NCBI RefSeq assembly: GCF_008710275.1 | Contig: NZ_VYQE01000005.1 | Coordinates: 182,875-246,874, forward strand | Reading direction: 5' to 3' | DNA length: 64,000 bases | Origin: Histidinibacterium aquaticum | Lineage (GTDB): Bacteria > Pseudomonadota > Alphaproteobacteria > Rhodobacterales > Rhodobacteraceae | Shown here: positions 1 through 7,443 of the stretch, piece after piece | Numbering within the stretch: position 1 is the stretch's first letter | Layout: each line of letters opens with the position of its first letter | Made by a program: the position numbers and the translations under genes | Notes under the pieces: model-generated | Database searches by the model: none | Told to the model about the DNA's origin: nothing | Seen by the model: only the letters and a program-made list of their open reading frames with translations

Positions 1-1
1 C

Positions 2-979
2 GCCTGGCTGATCATCGCCCTGACGACGCGGATGATCTCGAATCCCCTCCTGAGGACGATCGTCCGCTACGGCGCCTGGGCCTGGATCACCTTGCAGATT
101 CTCGGCCTGACCGACGAGGTGGGCCGGCTCCTCGACAGCATCGCGCTGGAGTTCGGCGAGACCCGCTTCTCCGTTCTGCTGCTGCTGCAGGCGGTGCTGG
201 TCGTGGGACTCCTGCTCTTCGCCGCGCGGTTCCTCTCGGCGCAGACCTCCGTCCGGATCCAGTCGAACGAGGAGCTGTCGCCCTCGCTCCGGGTGCTCAC
301 GGTCAAGCTGGTGCAGGTCCTGCTCTACGGCGCGGCCTTCTTCATCGGGCTGCGCGCCGCCGGGGTCGACCTGACGGGGCTGGCGGTGCTGTCAGGCGCG
401 ATCGGCGTGGGCCTGGGCTTCGGCCTGCAGAAGGTCGTGTCGAACCTCGTTTCGGGGATCATCCTGCTTCTCGACAAGTCGGTGAAGCCGGGAGACGTGA
501 TCTCGCTGGGCGAGACCTTCGGCTGGATCAACGCCATGGGCGCCCGCTATGTCTCGATCACCACGCGGGACGGCAAGGAGTACCTGATCCCCAACGAGGA
601 CCTCATCACCGGGCAGGTGGTGAACTGGTCGCACTCCAACGATTTCGTCCGCCTCGACATCTACTTCGGCACCGCCTACGGCGACGATCCCCACCTCGTC
701 CGGCGCATCGCCATCGAGGCGGCAAAGAGCGCGAACCGCGTCCTGAGCACGCGGCCGCCGGTCTGCCATATCGTCGGCTTCGGCGACAGCTCGGTGGACT
801 ACATCCTGCGGTTCTGGATCTCCGACCCGACGGGAGGCCTCACCAACATCCGGGGCGACGTCTACCTCGCCCTCTGGGATGCCTTCCAGGAGAACGGCAT
901 TTCCATCCCCTTCCCGCAGCGCGAGGTGAAGATGCTCTCCGGATCGGAGCTCTCGGTCGGGGAGGGACGCCGAGACTGA
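2..979 (+). CDS. MscS-type mechanosensitive channel, 5'-truncated by window edge
   Basis: The frame is open to the left edge (ten codons precede the first ATG at 32), so the N-terminus is missing. The product is an inner-membrane channel of the MscS family, which releases solutes under hypo-osmotic membrane tension. Counting from that ATG, hydrophobic helices lie near residues 46-64 and 92-110. They are followed by the Gly/Ala-rich pore-lining helix around 118-148 (LGFGLQKVVSNLVSGI), the beta domain beginning KPGD, and a mixed alpha/beta C-terminal domain. The pore helix and beta domain are diagnostic. It could be one of the longer MscK-like members, because the number of upstream helices cannot be seen. 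Confidence 0.9.
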   Translation, partial: AWLIIALTTRMISNPLLRTIVRYGAWAWITLQILGLTDEVGRLLDSIALEFGETRFSVLLLLQAVLVVGLLLFAARFLSAQTSVRIQSNEELSPSLRVLTVKLVQVLLYGAAFFIGLRAAGVDLTGLAVLSGAIGVGLGFGLQKVVSNLVSGIILLLDKSVKPGDVISLGETFGWINAMGARYVSITTRDGKEYLIPNEDLITGQVVNWSHSNDFVRLDIYFGTAYGDDPHLVRRIAIEAAKSANRVLSTRPPVCHIVGFGDSSVDYILRFWISDPTGGLTNIRGDVYLALWDAFQENGISIPFPQREVKMLSGSELSVGEGRRD

Positions 980-1129
980 CCCGTTGTGTTGGCTTTTATT
1001 GAAATGTCACCGGCCGATTGTTACCTTTGAGCCAGCCCGGCGCCGGGGTGGTTCAGGCGCATCAGACCGGAGGACCAGGACCTGTCTTTCCCTTCATTGG
1101 CGGCCGCGCCCGCTTCTGAACGCGCCGGC

Positions 1130-1492
1130 ATGGCTGCCGCGCACACCCAGGCGACGAGCGACACGATCCTCGCCGCGATCCTCAAATCCCTCGATGACGA
1201 CAAGGCCGAAGACATCGTGCAGATCGATCTGCGCGGGCGCTCGGAAATGGGCGACTGGATGGTCATCGCATCGGGCCGCTCGTCGCGCCAGGTCGCGGCG
1301 ATTTCGGAGAAGCTCACCGACCGGCTCAAGCAGGAGCTGGGCGTGATCTGCAAGACCGAGGGCAAGGAGAGCGGCGACTGGGTTCTGATCGACTCGGGCG
1401 ACGTGATCGTTCACGTCTTCCGTCCCGAAGTGCGCGAGTTCTACCAGCTTGAGAAGATGTGGCAGCCCGCCGGGCAGGCCGCCGGCCGCTAG
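1130..1492 (+). CDS. rsfS: Ribosome silencing factor RsfS
   Basis: RsfS binds ribosomal protein L14 and blocks 30S-50S joining in starvation. The 120-residue product has the family length and the core around residues 10-105 (KAEDIVQIDL, then MGDWMVIASGRSSRQV, GDWVLIDSGDVIVHVF). The ATG at 1130 gives the usual N-terminus. An in-frame TTG at 1097 would add 11 residues, and neither start has a strong Shine-Dalgarno sequence. rlmH begins 3 nt after the stop codon, the common rsfS-rlmH pairing in alphaproteobacteria, so both act on the large subunit from one transcript. Confidence 0.93.
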   Translation: MAAAHTQATSDTILAAILKSLDDDKAEDIVQIDLRGRSEMGDWMVIASGRSSRQVAAISEKLTDRLKQELGVICKTEGKESGDWVLIDSGDVIVHVFRPEVREFYQLEKMWQPAGQAAGR

Positions 1493-1495
1493 GGC

Positions 1496-1966
1496 TTGCG
1501 CGTCTCGATCTGTGCCGTCGGCCGGATGAAGGCCGGGGCGGAGCGTGATCTCATCGACGACTACCTGACCCGGTTCGACCGGACCGGGCGGAGCCTCGGG
1601 CTCGGACCTGCCTCCGTCGTGGAGGTGGACGACCGCAAGGGCGGCGGGATGGCCGGGGAGGCGGTTCTGCTGGAGAAGGCGGTGCCCGAGGGCACCGCGC
1701 TCTGCTGTCTCGACGAGCGGGGGAAGGTGATGACCTCGCCGGAGTTCGCCGAGCTGCTGGGGGGCTGGCGAGATGCCGGGCGCTCCGGGGCAGCTTTCGT
1801 GATCGGCGGGGCGGACGGGATCGCGCCTGAACTCAGGGAACGGGCGGAGGTCCGGCTCTCCTTCGGAAAGATGGTCTGGCCCCATATGCTGGCGCGGGTG
1901 ATGCTGGCCGAGCAGCTCTACCGGGCGGCCTCGATCCTCGCGGGGAGCCCGTATCACCGGGTCTGA
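1496..1966 (+). CDS. rlmH: 23S rRNA pseudouridine-1915 N3-methyltransferase RlmH
   Basis: RlmH is a SPOUT-class methyltransferase that modifies pseudouridine 1915 in helix 69 of 23S rRNA using SAM. The 156-residue protein matches family length. The SPOUT knot signature is visible: the LDERGKVMTSPEFA segment near residue 75, FVIGGADGI near 101-109, and the C-terminal LSFGKMVWPHMLARVMLAEQ and SPYHR tail. The start is TTG at 1496, only 3 nt after rsfS, giving the standard MRVSI-type N-terminus. Translation is probably coupled to rsfS. Confidence 0.93.
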   Translation: MRVSICAVGRMKAGAERDLIDDYLTRFDRTGRSLGLGPASVVEVDDRKGGGMAGEAVLLEKAVPEGTALCCLDERGKVMTSPEFAELLGGWRDAGRSGAAFVIGGADGIAPELRERAEVRLSFGKMVWPHMLARVMLAEQLYRAASILAGSPYHRV

Positions 1967-1970
1967 GCGG

Positions 1971-1992
1971 AGGTGTCCAAGTTTGGACACCT
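1971..1992. repeat. REP-like perfect palindrome (10+2+10)
   Basis: AGGTGTCCAA and TTGGACACCT form a perfect 10-bp inverted repeat with a 2-nt GT loop, 4 nt after the rlmH stop and before the convergent kinase gene. There is no T-run on either side, so it is not a standard intrinsic terminator. It shares its 10+2+10 geometry with the palindrome at 2829-2850 on the other side of the kinase gene. Confidence 0.7.
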
Positions 1993-2008
1993 GGCTTAGC
2001 CTCTGATT

Positions 2009-2809
2009 TCAAAAGATATTCATGGTTAACGGCGATTCCGTTAACCTTTTGATGCGCTCGGTCAGAGGGTCGGGCGCACCGTGCTGCCAGAGCATCGAGA
2101 CCGCCGCCTTGACGCGGATCCAGCCGCGCAGGCGGTCGGGATCGAGACCGGCCCCGGAGGAGACGCGGGCGAGGCGCTCGACGAAGACCTGCGGCCGGAT
2201 GGCGAGGCCGTGTGCGGGGTCGATCGCGTCCGGATTGAAGAAGAGCCGGGCGAAGTCGAAGGTCCGGTCGCCGTGAAGGCCCTTGGGGTCGATGACCCGC
2301 CATCTCCCGCCGAAATCCAGGATATTGCCGTGATGCAGGTCGCCGTGCAGCGGTAGGGGGGCCGTCGTGCTCTCCAGCAGATCGCGGGCCAGGGCGGCCT
2401 CGCCGGGGAAGCGCGCGGCGCCCCGGGGCGAGAGCAGGGCGGCGAGATAATCCGAGAGCGGTTCGGTCTCCGGTGGATGCGCACGCGCTTGGTGCAGTCG
2501 GGAGGCGACCTCGAGGATGACCTCGGTCGCGGCGGCGTCGTCGGTCAGGGCGAGGGTGACGAGGTCCGGTCCCGTGGCGCGCTCGAGCAGGAGGGCCGGG
2601 CCCTCGAACTCCAGGACTTCCGCCGCCGTACCGGAGCCGAGCCACCGGAGCAGCGCGGCGCCGCGGCGCTCTTCCTCCGAACGGGCAAGCTTGAGCATGG
2701 CGGGCCGGTCCCCGGCGCGGACCGGGAGCAGGTCGGAGGAGGGCGTGCGGATCGGCGCCCCGTCGGGGGCGAGGGTCCAGCGCTCGAGCCAGGGCGCGAA
2801 GGGGGACAT
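2009..2809 (-). CDS. Aminoglycoside/hydroxyurea phosphotransferase-fold kinase
   Basis: A 266-residue protein of the APH/choline-kinase fold, closest in look to the APH(6)/hydroxyurea-kinase group. Seen: the catalytic loop LPLHGDLHHGNIL in the second half, then VIDPKG and the DRTFDFARLF segment (metal-binding DxD-like region). An N-terminal lobe contains the RAGDRPAMLKLA lysine. The ATG at 2809 is preferred over the one at 2860, because the extra 17 residues translate a REP-like palindrome. Real substrates of such chromosomal homologues are usually unknown, so drug resistance should not be assumed. Confidence 0.8.
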   Translation of the reverse strand: MSPFAPWLERWTLAPDGAPIRTPSSDLLPVRAGDRPAMLKLARSEEERRGAALLRWLGSGTAAEVLEFEGPALLLERATGPDLVTLALTDDAAATEVILEVASRLHQARAHPPETEPLSDYLAALLSPRGAARFPGEAALARDLLESTTAPLPLHGDLHHGNILDFGGRWRVIDPKGLHGDRTFDFARLFFNPDAIDPAHGLAIRPQVFVERLARVSSGAGLDPDRLRGWIRVKAAVSMLWQHGAPDPLTERIKRLTESPLTMNIF

Positions 2810-2828
2810 GGGCGGAGTTCCGGGGATC

Positions 2829-2850
2829 GGGTGCGTTTGAAAACGCACCC
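2829..2850. repeat. REP-like perfect palindrome (10+2+10)
   Basis: GGGTGCGTTT and AAACGCACCC form a perfect 10-bp stem with a 2-nt GA loop, in the divergent gap between the kinase (minus) and the MFS transporter (plus). It has no T-run. Short palindromes of this GTGCG-type are, to my recollection, repeated many times in Rhodobacteraceae genomes. It could also serve as an mRNA 5' hairpin. Confidence 0.65.
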
Positions 2851-2918
2851 TACGGATCATCCTTGGTGATGGGAGGGGTCAATATCTCGCGATTGACCTG
2901 CGCGCGGGACCGGGGAAG

Positions 2919-4166
2919 ATGCGCCTGATGAAGAGCCAGGCCCCCCTGATAACCCCGGTGCTGATCGCCGGGTGCATGATCGTCATGATCGGCTTCTCGA
3001 TCCGGGCGGCCTTCGGCGTGTTCCAGATCCCCATCGCCGAGGAATTCGGCTGGGCGCGGGCCGAGTTCAGCCTCGCCATCGCGATCCAGAACCTGGCCTG
3101 GGGCATCGGCCAACCGATCTTCGGCGCCATCGCCGAGAGGATCGGCGACCGGAAGGCGATCGTGATCGGCGCGCTCTGCTACGCGGCGGGACTGATGCTC
3201 TCGGCGATGTCGACGACGCCACTCGCGCACCAGGTCTGGGAGATCTTCGTGGGCTTCGGCATCGCGGGCACCGGCTTCGGCGTGATACTCGCGGTAGTGG
3301 GACGCGCGGCCTCGGACGAGAACCGCTCCATGGCGCTGGCCATCGCGACGGCCTCGGGCTCGGCGGGACAGGTCGTGGGGCCGCCGGTGGCCGAGTGGCT
3401 GCTGGGGATGATGGGCTGGTCCTCGGTCTTCATGGTCTTCGCAGGAATCGTGCTCGCTTCCCTGCTCTTCCTGCCGATGATGCGGGCGCCCGCGGCGTCG
3501 ACGACCGAGTTGCAGGAGAGCATGGGCACGGTGCTGCTGCGCGCCTTCCGTGATCCCTCCTACACGCTGATCTTCCTCGGGTTCTTCTCCTGCGGCTATC
3601 AACTGGCCTTCGTCACCGCGCATTTCCCCGCCTTCGTGGCCGAGGCCTGCGGCAACATCGCCTCGGGGTCGCTGCTGCACGCTCTGGGGGTCACGACGAC
3701 GAGCGCGCTGGGCGCGGTGGCGATCTCGGTCATCGGGTTCTTCAACATCATGGGCACGCTCGCTGCCGGATGGGCGGGCAAGCGGTATTCGAAGAAGTAC
3801 CTTCTCGCAGGAATCTATACCGCGCGGACGATGGTCGCCGCGGCCTTCATCCTGGTGCCGATGACGCCGGCGACGGTGCTTCTGTTCTCGGTCAGCATGG
3901 GGTCGCTCTGGCTCGCCACGGTACCGCTGACCTCGGGTCTCGTCGCGCACCTCTACGGGCTGCGCTACATGGGGACGCTCTACGGCATTGTCTTCTTCTC
4001 GCACCAGCTGGGGTCTTTCCTGGGGGTCTGGCTGGGCGGGCGCATGTACGACCTGACCGGCGGCTACGAGGCGGTCTGGTGGGTCGGCGTGGGGGTCGGT
4101 GCGCTCTCGGCGGTGCTGCATCTGCCGATCAAGGAACGGCGGACGCCGCTGGCGGCGGCGGCCTAG
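2919..4166 (+). CDS. MFS transporter (OFA/monocarboxylate-like)
   Basis: A 415-residue inner-membrane permease with about 12 hydrophobic segments. The MFS signature between helices 2 and 3 appears as AIAERIGDRKAIVIG near residue 75, and a charged central loop lies around 190-215. The N-terminal pattern (VLIAGCMIVMIGFSIRAAFGVF, then EFGWARAEFSLA) is typical of the oxalate/formate antiporter and MCT-like branch, which moves small organic anions; the substrate cannot be told from sequence. GGGGA lies 3 nt before the ATG. Its stop codon overlaps the convergent AEC gene by 4 nt. Confidence 0.88.
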   Translation: MRLMKSQAPLITPVLIAGCMIVMIGFSIRAAFGVFQIPIAEEFGWARAEFSLAIAIQNLAWGIGQPIFGAIAERIGDRKAIVIGALCYAAGLMLSAMSTTPLAHQVWEIFVGFGIAGTGFGVILAVVGRAASDENRSMALAIATASGSAGQVVGPPVAEWLLGMMGWSSVFMVFAGIVLASLLFLPMMRAPAASTTELQESMGTVLLRAFRDPSYTLIFLGFFSCGYQLAFVTAHFPAFVAEACGNIASGSLLHALGVTTTSALGAVAISVIGFFNIMGTLAAGWAGKRYSKKYLLAGIYTARTMVAAAFILVPMTPATVLLFSVSMGSLWLATVPLTSGLVAHLYGLRYMGTLYGIVFFSHQLGSFLGVWLGGRMYDLTGGYEAVWWVGVGVGALSAVLHLPIKERRTPLAAAA

Positions 4167-5086
4167 CCGACCCAGGCGATCACCGCCGAGACGGTGAGGA
4201 TCGAAAGCGCTGTCGAGATCAGGATCGAGGCCGAGACGCGGTGCGGCGCGACGCCGTAGTGCTGGGCCAGGATGTAGACGTTGCCCGCCACCGGCAGGGC
4301 GGCCGCGGCGATCATGACGGCGGCGGCATAGGGCTCCACCTCGAATATCCAGAGCGCGGCGACGGCGACGGCGGCGGGATGGAGGACGAGCTTGGCGAAG
4401 CTGAGCCAGCCCGCGACGGCGAGCCGTTCGGCGGACTTGGTGGCGAGAGAGGCCCCGATGGCGAAGAGGGCGCCGGGGGTGGCGGCGGAGCCGAGCAGCA
4501 CGAGGAAGTCGTTGGCGGGCCCGGGAATCGGGACCTGCAGGCCGGAAAGCGTGAGGCCGAGCGCGATGGAGACGATCATCGGGTTCTTCAGCAGGCCGAG
4601 GGCCACGGTGCCGAGCACAGCGGGCCGCAGGCGGCCGTCGCGGCGGCCGGTGATCAGGATCACGATGAGCGATCCGAAGACGACAAGGTCGACCGCCAGC
4701 ACCAGCATGTTGAAGCCGATGGCCTCCTCCCCCAGCAGCAGGGCCAGCATGGGTATGCCGAGGAAGCCCACGTTGCCGACGACCGCGCATTGCGCCTCGA
4801 CCGCGGCCTCTTCCAGCCCGCGGCGCCGGACGAGGGCGACGGCGGTGACCAGAACGTAGACCAGCGCGCTGGCGGAAAAGTAGGCGAGCACGAAGGGCCA
4901 GCTCCAGAGTTCGGCCAGAGAGAGGTTGGCCGAGAACCGCAGGAGCATGGCGGAAAGGGCGAAGTAGAAGACGAACTTCGTCAGGTAGGCGGTGGCTTCG
5001 GGAGTGAAGAAGTTCACCCGGCCGGCGCCGTAACCCAGCGCGATGACCGCGAAGAAGGGCAGCGTCTCGCGCAGGACCTCGAGCAT
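4163..5086 (-). CDS. AEC-family (auxin efflux carrier-like) transporter
   Basis: A 307-residue inner-membrane protein with about ten hydrophobic helices in two five-helix halves. The first half has YGAGRVNFF, and the mid-region contains GNVGFLGIPM, a hallmark of PF03547; GNVYILAQHYG lies in the second half. AEC members in bacteria move dicarboxylates or other organic acids. The ATG at 5086 follows the asparaginase stop by 1 nt, so the two are almost certainly one operon. A role in handling aspartate or derived acids is an inference from that linkage only. Confidence 0.87.
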   Translation of the reverse strand: MLEVLRETLPFFAVIALGYGAGRVNFFTPEATAYLTKFVFYFALSAMLLRFSANLSLAELWSWPFVLAYFSASALVYVLVTAVALVRRRGLEEAAVEAQCAVVGNVGFLGIPMLALLLGEEAIGFNMLVLAVDLVVFGSLIVILITGRRDGRLRPAVLGTVALGLLKNPMIVSIALGLTLSGLQVPIPGPANDFLVLLGSAATPGALFAIGASLATKSAERLAVAGWLSFAKLVLHPAAVAVAALWIFEVEPYAAAVMIAAAALPVAGNVYILAQHYGVAPHRVSASILISTALSILTVSAVIAWVG

Positions 5087-5087
5087 G

Positions 5088-6062
5088 TCAGAGCGTGGCG
5101 TGCATCTCGCCCACGACGCGGCCGTCCCAGTTCGCGAGATCGGGCGCGAGGCGCTTCTTCGCGAGCGGGTGATCGGGGTCGAGCACGCCTTCCCGGGCGA
5201 GAAGGGCGGCGATCACGCATTCGGCGGCGCGGGTGGCGCCGTCGGCGATCTTGACGGCGATGCCGAGTCGCTTCTCCGGGACGATGGCGACGAAGACGCC
5301 TTCGGCCCCGGTCTTGATGGCGGCTCTGCCCTCCATCGCGCGCATGAGTTCGGTGCAGGCGCGCCCCTCTCCGGCCACGAGGTCGGGGCGGAGCACCATG
5401 GCCTCGGTCAGCGCGGTCATCGCCCGGTCGCGGGCGCCCGAGCGGGTCGAGGCGCAGGCGAAGCGGGCCATTGCGCGGGCGAGGCCAGTGACCGTGCAGG
5501 CGAAGTTCGGGGCCGAGCAGCCGTCGATGCCGAAGCCCGGGGTCACGTCGCCGGTGACGTCCTCGAAGGCGGCGCGAACGGCGCGCTGCACGGGATGGTC
5601 GGGCTCGCAGTAGTCGGGACCGGCGTCGAGGTGGCCGGCGAGCTGGAGAAAGCCCGCGTGCTTGCCGGAGCAGTTGTTGTGGACGCGGGTCGGCGTCTCG
5701 TGAGCCCGGATCATCGCGAACTTCTCGTCCCGGTCGCGGGGCGGCTGGGGCCCGCAGACGAGCGCCTCGGCGCCGAGGCTGAGGTCGGAGAGCCAGGCCG
5801 AGACGCCCTCCCGGTGGAGCGCCGCGCCTTCGTGGCTGGCGCAGGCGAGCGCGCGGCGCTCGAGGGCGAGATCGGGAAAGGCCTCGGCCAGGGGCAGGGC
5901 CTGGATCATCTTGCAGGAGGAGCGCGGGTAGATCAGCGCCTCGGGGTCGCCCCAGGCCTCGCGGATGGCGCCGCTGCCGTCGGCGATGACGGCATGGCCG
6001 GCGTGCCAGCTTTCCAGCATGCCGCCGCGCGTGAGCTCGACCAATTTTTGCGCCTCAGCCAT
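5088..6062 (-). CDS. Asparaginase, thermolabile type II-like (PF06089)
   Basis: Hydrolyses L-asparagine to aspartate and ammonia. The 324-residue protein belongs to the Rhizobium-type asparaginase family related to serine beta-lactamase-fold enzymes, not the E. coli AnsA/B fold. Seen: YPRSSCKMIQALP near residue 45 (the Ser-x-x-Lys catalytic pair), NNCSGKHAGFL near 128, and GIDGCSAPNF near 178, all family signatures. No signal peptide, so probably cytoplasmic. It is first in a two-gene operon with the AEC transporter. Confidence 0.9.
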   Translation of the reverse strand: MAEAQKLVELTRGGMLESWHAGHAVIADGSGAIREAWGDPEALIYPRSSCKMIQALPLAEAFPDLALERRALACASHEGAALHREGVSAWLSDLSLGAEALVCGPQPPRDRDEKFAMIRAHETPTRVHNNCSGKHAGFLQLAGHLDAGPDYCEPDHPVQRAVRAAFEDVTGDVTPGFGIDGCSAPNFACTVTGLARAMARFACASTRSGARDRAMTALTEAMVLRPDLVAGEGRACTELMRAMEGRAAIKTGAEGVFVAIVPEKRLGIAVKIADGATRAAECVIAALLAREGVLDPDHPLAKKRLAPDLANWDGRVVGEMHATL

Positions 6063-6141
6063 TCACATCCCCCTGATTTTTCCGCGTCCCTCTCCCACGC
6101 AGGCGTGAGGGGGCGGGGCTTTTCCCTTGCGGCGGAATCCT

Positions 6142-6255
6142 GCTAGGAGGTTGCCTACCGGGTTGAACCGGGCCCTGCCAGCCGGAAATAAGAGCCGCCG
6201 AAGCGCCCTGAGCGGTGGCAGGGGTGACACGCACGAGGCAAGGACAGCTAGGAGG
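6142..6255 (+). ncRNA. Candidate structured RNA / 5' leader before the IalB pair
   Basis: This 200-nt gap holds nested inverted repeats. TTGCCT at 6151-6156 pairs with AGGCAA at 6236-6241. Inside, CCCTGCCA (6173-6180) pairs with the TGGCAGGG that begins about 6216, and CCGC/GCGG pairs inside that. A CCGG hairpin at about 6158-6171 forms a side arm. GCTAGGAGG occurs twice, at 6142-6150 and at 6247-6255, where the second copy is the Shine-Dalgarno of the downstream gene. I could not match it to SRP RNA, 6S or a known riboswitch. It may be a small RNA or a cis-leader. Confidence 0.4.
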
Positions 6256-6263
6256 CTGTGGAC

Positions 6264-6794
6264 ATGATTTCAGGGGTTCTGCGTAGCGCAACGTTGGCCG
6301 TGGCCTGTCTGGCGGGAACGGCTCTTTGGGCTCAGGAGTCGACCAACCGCGTCGCCGCAGACACGGACTGGAGCGTCTTCGTCGAAGGCGACCCGCAGGA
6401 ATGCTGGAGCGTTTCGGCGCCGAAGGAGACGGCCCTGCTCGACTCCAGCGGCAACCCGACGGACGGCATCCGCGGCGACATCCTGCTGTTCGTCTTCTAC
6501 CGCCCGGGTGCGGGCGTCGACGGGCAGGTGACCTTCACCGGCGGCTATCCCTTCGCCGGCGGCTCGACCGTGACGCTCGACATCGGCGGCGAGAGCTACG
6601 AGCTCTTCACCGAGGACGAGTGGGCCTGGCCGGCCACGCCCGAGGACGATGCCCGCATCGTCGCGGCGATGAAGCGCGGCGCGAGCGCCGAGCTGACAGG
6701 TCGCTCCGGCCGGGGCAACACGACCGTCGACGAGTTCTCGCTGCTCGGCTTCACCGCCGCGGTGGAAGAGGCGCAGCGCCGCTGCGACGGCTGA
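6264..6794 (+). CDS. IalB-family (invasion-associated locus B) secreted protein
   Basis: A 176-residue periplasmic protein of the IalB family (PF06776). Seen: a Sec signal peptide (hydrophobic residues about 6-22, ending ALWAQ), then the family pattern DWSVF....ECWSVSAPKE, RGDILLFVFYRP, FTGGYPFAGG, EDEWAWPATPEDD, and the C-terminal FSLLGFTAAVEEAQRRC with the conserved terminal Cys. The ATG at 6264 is chosen over GTG 6258 because AGGAGG sits 8 nt upstream of the ATG. IalB was described in Bartonella erythrocyte entry, but environmental alphaproteobacteria carry many copies of unknown role. A paralogue follows directly. Confidence 0.88.
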   Translation: MISGVLRSATLAVACLAGTALWAQESTNRVAADTDWSVFVEGDPQECWSVSAPKETALLDSSGNPTDGIRGDILLFVFYRPGAGVDGQVTFTGGYPFAGGSTVTLDIGGESYELFTEDEWAWPATPEDDARIVAAMKRGASAELTGRSGRGNTTVDEFSLLGFTAAVEEAQRRCDG

Positions 6795-6802
6795 GGCACA
6801 GC

Positions 6803-7342
6803 ATGGGGACGGACGGCATGAAGATCGTGAAGCTCCAGGCGGCGGTAGCCGCCGTGGCCTTGATGGCCGGATTTCCGGCCCTGGCCCAGGACGCGGCCGA
6901 GGAAGAAGTCGAGACCGATTGGTACGTCTACGCCGCCGACGACGGCTCGGAGTGCTTCGCCATCTCCTCTCCGACCGGGGCCAGCTATTTCCGCGAGGGC
7001 GAAGAGGTCAGCGCGAACACCGACCCGCCGTACCTGACGGTCGTCTATCGCCCCGCCGAGGGGGCCGAGGGCCAGGTCGCCTACCACGGCGGCTTTCCCT
7101 TCGGCGACGAGCCCATCGAGGTGACGGTCGGCGGCGAGGAGCACGAGCTCTTCACCGAGGAGACCTGGGCCTGGCCCGCAAATCCCGAGGCGGACGCGGA
7201 GCTCATCTCCTCGATGCGCGATGCGGACGAGATCGAGCTGTCGTCGTTCTCGTCCCGCGACACCAATGTCGTGCACACTTTCTCGCTGGAGGGGTTCCCG
7301 GCCGCGGTGGACGAGGCGGAGCGGCGCTGTTCCGGCGACTGA
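6803..7342 (+). CDS. Second IalB-family secreted protein (tandem paralogue)
   Basis: A 179-residue protein clearly homologous to its neighbour: TDWYVYAADDGSECFAISSP, LTVVYRP, YHGGFPFGDEP, EETWAWPANPEAD and a final FSLEGFPAAVDEAERRC. A signal peptide ends at ALAQ, followed by an acidic stretch (DAAEEEVE). The start is either ATG 6803 (GAGG 6 nt upstream) or ATG 6818 (MKIVKL, a tighter signal peptide). It lies 8 nt after the first copy and is followed by an intrinsic terminator, so the two form a transcription unit. Local divergence and the extra acidic linker suggest an old duplication. Confidence 0.85.
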   Translation: MGTDGMKIVKLQAAVAAVALMAGFPALAQDAAEEEVETDWYVYAADDGSECFAISSPTGASYFREGEEVSANTDPPYLTVVYRPAEGAEGQVAYHGGFPFGDEPIEVTVGGEEHELFTEETWAWPANPEADAELISSMRDADEIELSSFSSRDTNVVHTFSLEGFPAAVDEAERRCSGD

Positions 7343-7373
7343 CCGCCTGATTTGAGACTTTTTCGACCGGATG

Positions 7374-7407
7374 AAGCCCGGGATCCTTTGGTGATCCGGG
7401 CTTTTTC
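7374..7407 (+). terminator. Intrinsic terminator after IalB pair
   Basis: AAGCCCGGGATC pairs with GATCCGGGCTT (one bulged G) around a short loop and is followed by TTTTT. It ends the IalB transcript 30 nt after the second gene. Confidence 0.85.
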
Positions 7408-7414
7408 CTATATG
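7387..7414 (+). promoter_or_regulatory. Possible sigma70-type promoter of rlmN
   Basis: TTTGGT at 7387-7392 and TATATG at 7409-7414 are 16 bp apart, and the ATG of rlmN lies 30 bp further on. The promoter would overlap the preceding terminator stem. The -35 match is modest. Confidence 0.4.
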
Positions 7415-7443
7415 AGGCCGGTCTGACCCGAACGGAGGCCGCT

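Noticed and set aside
1097..1129. TTG 1097 as the start of rsfS
   Set aside because: It would add 11 unconserved residues, and its possible Shine-Dalgarno is about 21 nt away; ATG 1130 gives the family-typical N-terminus.
2850..4790. 646-residue open frame on the minus strand
   Set aside because: It lies antisense to the MFS transporter gene and has Arg/His/Pro-rich, low-complexity translation typical of a GC-rich shadow frame; no ribosome binding site or domain.
3770..5254. 494-residue plus-strand frame across the AEC gene
   Set aside because: Gly/Asp/Arg-rich shadow translation spanning the end of the MFS gene and the antisense of the AEC gene.
6142..6255. SRP RNA (4.5S) as the identity of the structured gap
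   Set aside because: The GGAA tetraloop is suggestive, but the conserved flanking loop (CAGG...AGCAGC) of bacterial SRP RNA is absent.
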